Assembly: GCF_036416795.1 (NCBI RefSeq)
Contig: NZ_CP143867.1
Coordinates: 5,572,001-5,636,000 of the forward strand
Reading direction: 5' to 3'
Source of the DNA: Bacteroides sp. MSB163
GTDB lineage: Bacteria; Bacteroidota; Bacteroidia; Bacteroidales; Bacteroidaceae
DNA length: 64,000 nt
Shown: piece by piece, positions 62,393 through 64,000 of the stretch
Numbering within the stretch: the first letter of the stretch is position 1
Layout: every line of letters starts with the position of its first letter
Position numbers and translations under genes: made by a program
Notes under the pieces: model-generated
Told to the model about the DNA's origin: nothing
The model's database searches: none
What the model saw: the letters and a program-made list of their open reading frames with translations, nothing else

Positions 62393-63439
62393 TTATTTAT
62401 TTGTAAAATCTTTAATTTTTTGTTCTTCTTTCAAGCTACACACCAACAAACAATCTTTATTTTCTGCTATTATATAGTCGTTCAAGCCCTCTACCACGAC
62501 TTGTTTCTCTCCCTGCGTATGAACAATGCAATTTCGACAATTATACATCCTCACATCTTCACCAATACAAGCATTGCCATCCTCATCTTGCGGTAACAAC
62601 ATTCGGAGTGCGCCCCAACTACCCAAATCACTCCAACCAAACATAGCAGGAAGAGTGTATATGTTTTCTGCCTTTTCCATTACAGCATAATCAATGGATA
62701 TCTTATCACATTTAGGAAATAACTTACTGACTGTTGCTTTTTCTATCTCTGTAAAAAAGTCTAATGACATTTCATCCATTACCTCCGACAGGCTGGGAGT
62801 ATATCGCCTAATTACCTCATCAATAGTATTCACATTCCAAACAAAGATACCTGCATTCCAAAAATAATTACCTACTTGAAGATAGTACTTTGCAGTATTT
62901 AAATCTGGTTTTTCTCTAAAAGCTTCAACCCGATAAAGCTCCGTATTTCCAATCTTTTCAGCTGCATATATATAGCCATAACCCGTTTCAGGCCGATTAG
63001 GCTTTATACCTATCGTTACGATACTATTATTCAAGGCAGTAAACTCAAGCGCAGCATTTATAACTCTTTGAAATTCTACTATATCGACAACCAAAGCATC
63101 CGAAGGTGTAACAACAATATTTGCTAAAGTATGCAGTTTCTTTATTTTCCAACAGGCATACGCAATGCAAGGAGCCGTATTACGTGGAAGCGGCTCTGCA
63201 AGAATATTATCTTCTGACAATTCCGGCAATTGCTCTTTTACAATATCTACATATCTCTCGCTAGTTACCACCCAAAAGTTTGTCATAGGACAAAGCATCG
63301 AGAAACGCTCCACAGTCAATTGAAGTAACGATTTTCCACACCCTACTACATCTATAAACTGCTTGGGATACTCTTGAGTACTCATGGGCCAAAAACGGCT
63401 ACCAATACCACCGGCCATAATAACAACATGTGTTTCCAT
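62393..63439 (-). CDS. manC: Mannose-1-phosphate guanylyltransferase
   Basis: Makes GDP-mannose from mannose 1-phosphate and GTP. 348 residues: nucleotide-binding signature MAGGIGSRFWPMSTQEYPKQ, EPLPRNTAPCIAYA, and FGWSDLGSWGAL. The protein ends after the guanylyltransferase and left-handed helix part, so the phosphomannose isomerase domain of bifunctional enzymes is absent. It feeds gmd and probably the glycosyltransferases. The 185-nt spacer to the next gene (63440-63624) shows no gene or clear promoter. Confidence 0.93.
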   Translation of the reverse strand: METHVVIMAGGIGSRFWPMSTQEYPKQFIDVVGCGKSLLQLTVERFSMLCPMTNFWVVTSERYVDIVKEQLPELSEDNILAEPLPRNTAPCIAYACWKIKKLHTLANIVVTPSDALVVDIVEFQRVINAALEFTALNNSIVTIGIKPNRPETGYGYIYAAEKIGNTELYRVEAFREKPDLNTAKYYLQVGNYFWNAGIFVWNVNTIDEVIRRYTPSLSEVMDEMSLDFFTEIEKATVSKLFPKCDKISIDYAVMEKAENIYTLPAMFGWSDLGSWGALRMLLPQDEDGNACIGEDVRMYNCRNCIVHTQGEKQVVVEGLNDYIIAENKDCLLVCSLKEEQKIKDFTNK

Positions 63440-63624
63440 TTTTCTTGTATTTCTATAAAATATTGAGGTTCATTTATCGAATTCGTACATAACCAATTCT
63501 GACTTATCGTTCAGGGAAATTACTGAAAGACATTTTTTGCCGAAAGCATTCAAAACATATTTTTGCATTTATTAATTCTGATTCCATAACATATAGTACT
63601 TTGGAAATTATCAAAACATGCATT

Positions 63625-64000
63625 TTAGATTGTAGATCCGAATCGCTCTCCTTCTGAAAAAATATTATAATAAGGTATATATATATCTTTGTAATACCCT
63701 TCAATAGAACCTTTTCTAAATTGAAAATAAAAATATAAGATTAATACCATGTACCAGACAATTTTTGTAGTACGACGATGATATTGAGATACTATTAATA
63801 ATAGCATTACTGACAAACCACCTGTAAACAAAGAAGTAGCCCTTGCAAAATCAGGAATAATCTGTAGAAATAGTCTATTAAAGCTAATACCACAAACATA
63901 TAAATTCAATAACACATTATATACTTGATTACCCATAAAGAACTTCTTTCGATAATAGCAAAATAATAACACAAAAAATATACTGCTTAAATATGTCAAT
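63625..64000 (-). CDS. Multi-pass membrane protein, EpsG/polymerase-like (5' partial)
   Basis: Only the C-terminal ~124 residues are inside the window; the frame is open to the right edge. At least three hydrophobic helices are seen (IFFVLLFCYY; LFTGGLSVMLLLIVS; IVWYMVLILYFYFQF), followed by a soluble tail KGSIEGYYKDIYIPYYNIF. The helix and loop pattern resembles the C-terminus of EpsG-type polysaccharide polymerases, fitting the first visible place in a capsule or O-antigen cluster. A flippase or other membrane protein is possible. Confidence 0.6.
   Translation of the reverse strand, partial: LTYLSSIFFVLLFCYYRKKFFMGNQVYNVLLNLYVCGISFNRLFLQIIPDFARATSLFTGGLSVMLLLIVSQYHRRTTKIVWYMVLILYFYFQFRKGSIEGYYKDIYIPYYNIFSEGERFGSTI

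Noticed and set aside
63504..63704. 66-codon minus frame at the right end
   Set aside because: It overlaps the partial membrane protein in another frame, is A+T-rich and has no motif.

Overview
The window reads as a chromosome segment of a gut Bacteroides. The evidence is two SusC/SusD pairs, a one-protein hybrid two-component regulator, Nudix-type AraR control of arabinose genes, few Shine-Dalgarno sites, and repeated promoter boxes of the Bacteroides sigma type (TAnnTTTG at -7, TTTG at -33). The species cannot be fixed from sequence alone; the xylan genes suggest a xylan-degrading species. No rRNA, tRNA, insertion sequence, prophage or CRISPR array was seen.

Layout. (1) 1-11431: L-arabinose and pentose block: araR (5' end outside the window), araD, araA, araB, secreted GH127 and GH51 arabinofuranosidases, transketolase and rpiB, which carry arabinose from side-chain release into the pentose phosphate pathway. 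(2) 11709-13112: a GH28 pectinase-like enzyme. (3) 13283-16423: TPR protein plus a four-subunit 2-oxoacid:ferredoxin oxidoreductase, with a 57-residue membrane protein between two subunits. (4) 16600-19677: putative porin and membrane-anchored solute-binding protein; convergent nadE. (5) 21849-24864: a frameshifted histidine kinase, then perR and rubrerythrin. (6) 25082-46879: a glucuronoxylan utilization locus: HTCS regulator, divergent GH115 alpha-glucuronidase, and a seven-gene operon (susC, susD, short susC, susD, DUF1735 lipoprotein, a GH10-like protein with lost catalytic residues and two inserted binding modules, GH30). (7) 47029-49341: ECF sigma, anti-sigma and two exported proteins. 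(8) 49433-56195: guanine deaminase, an unusual A+T-rich lipoprotein between two copies of one terminator, an OmpP1/FadL-type barrel, a low-complexity secreted protein and prmA. (9) 56421-64000: minus-strand capsule or O-antigen genes built around GDP-mannose (manC, gmd, DegT aminotransferase, GNAT, two glycosyltransferases, phosphoglycosyl transferase, partial polymerase-like membrane protein).

The least explained signal is a set of four intergenic arrays of 22-23 nt imperfect tandem repeats at or just after gene 3' ends (4611-4703, 11452-11561, 29197-29284, 49890-49977). Period and partly palindromic unit design are shared while the sequences largely differ. Other points worth checking are the GH10 pseudoenzyme, the kinase frameshift, a nested RNA fold after araB, and the lipoprotein cassette at 50008-51942.
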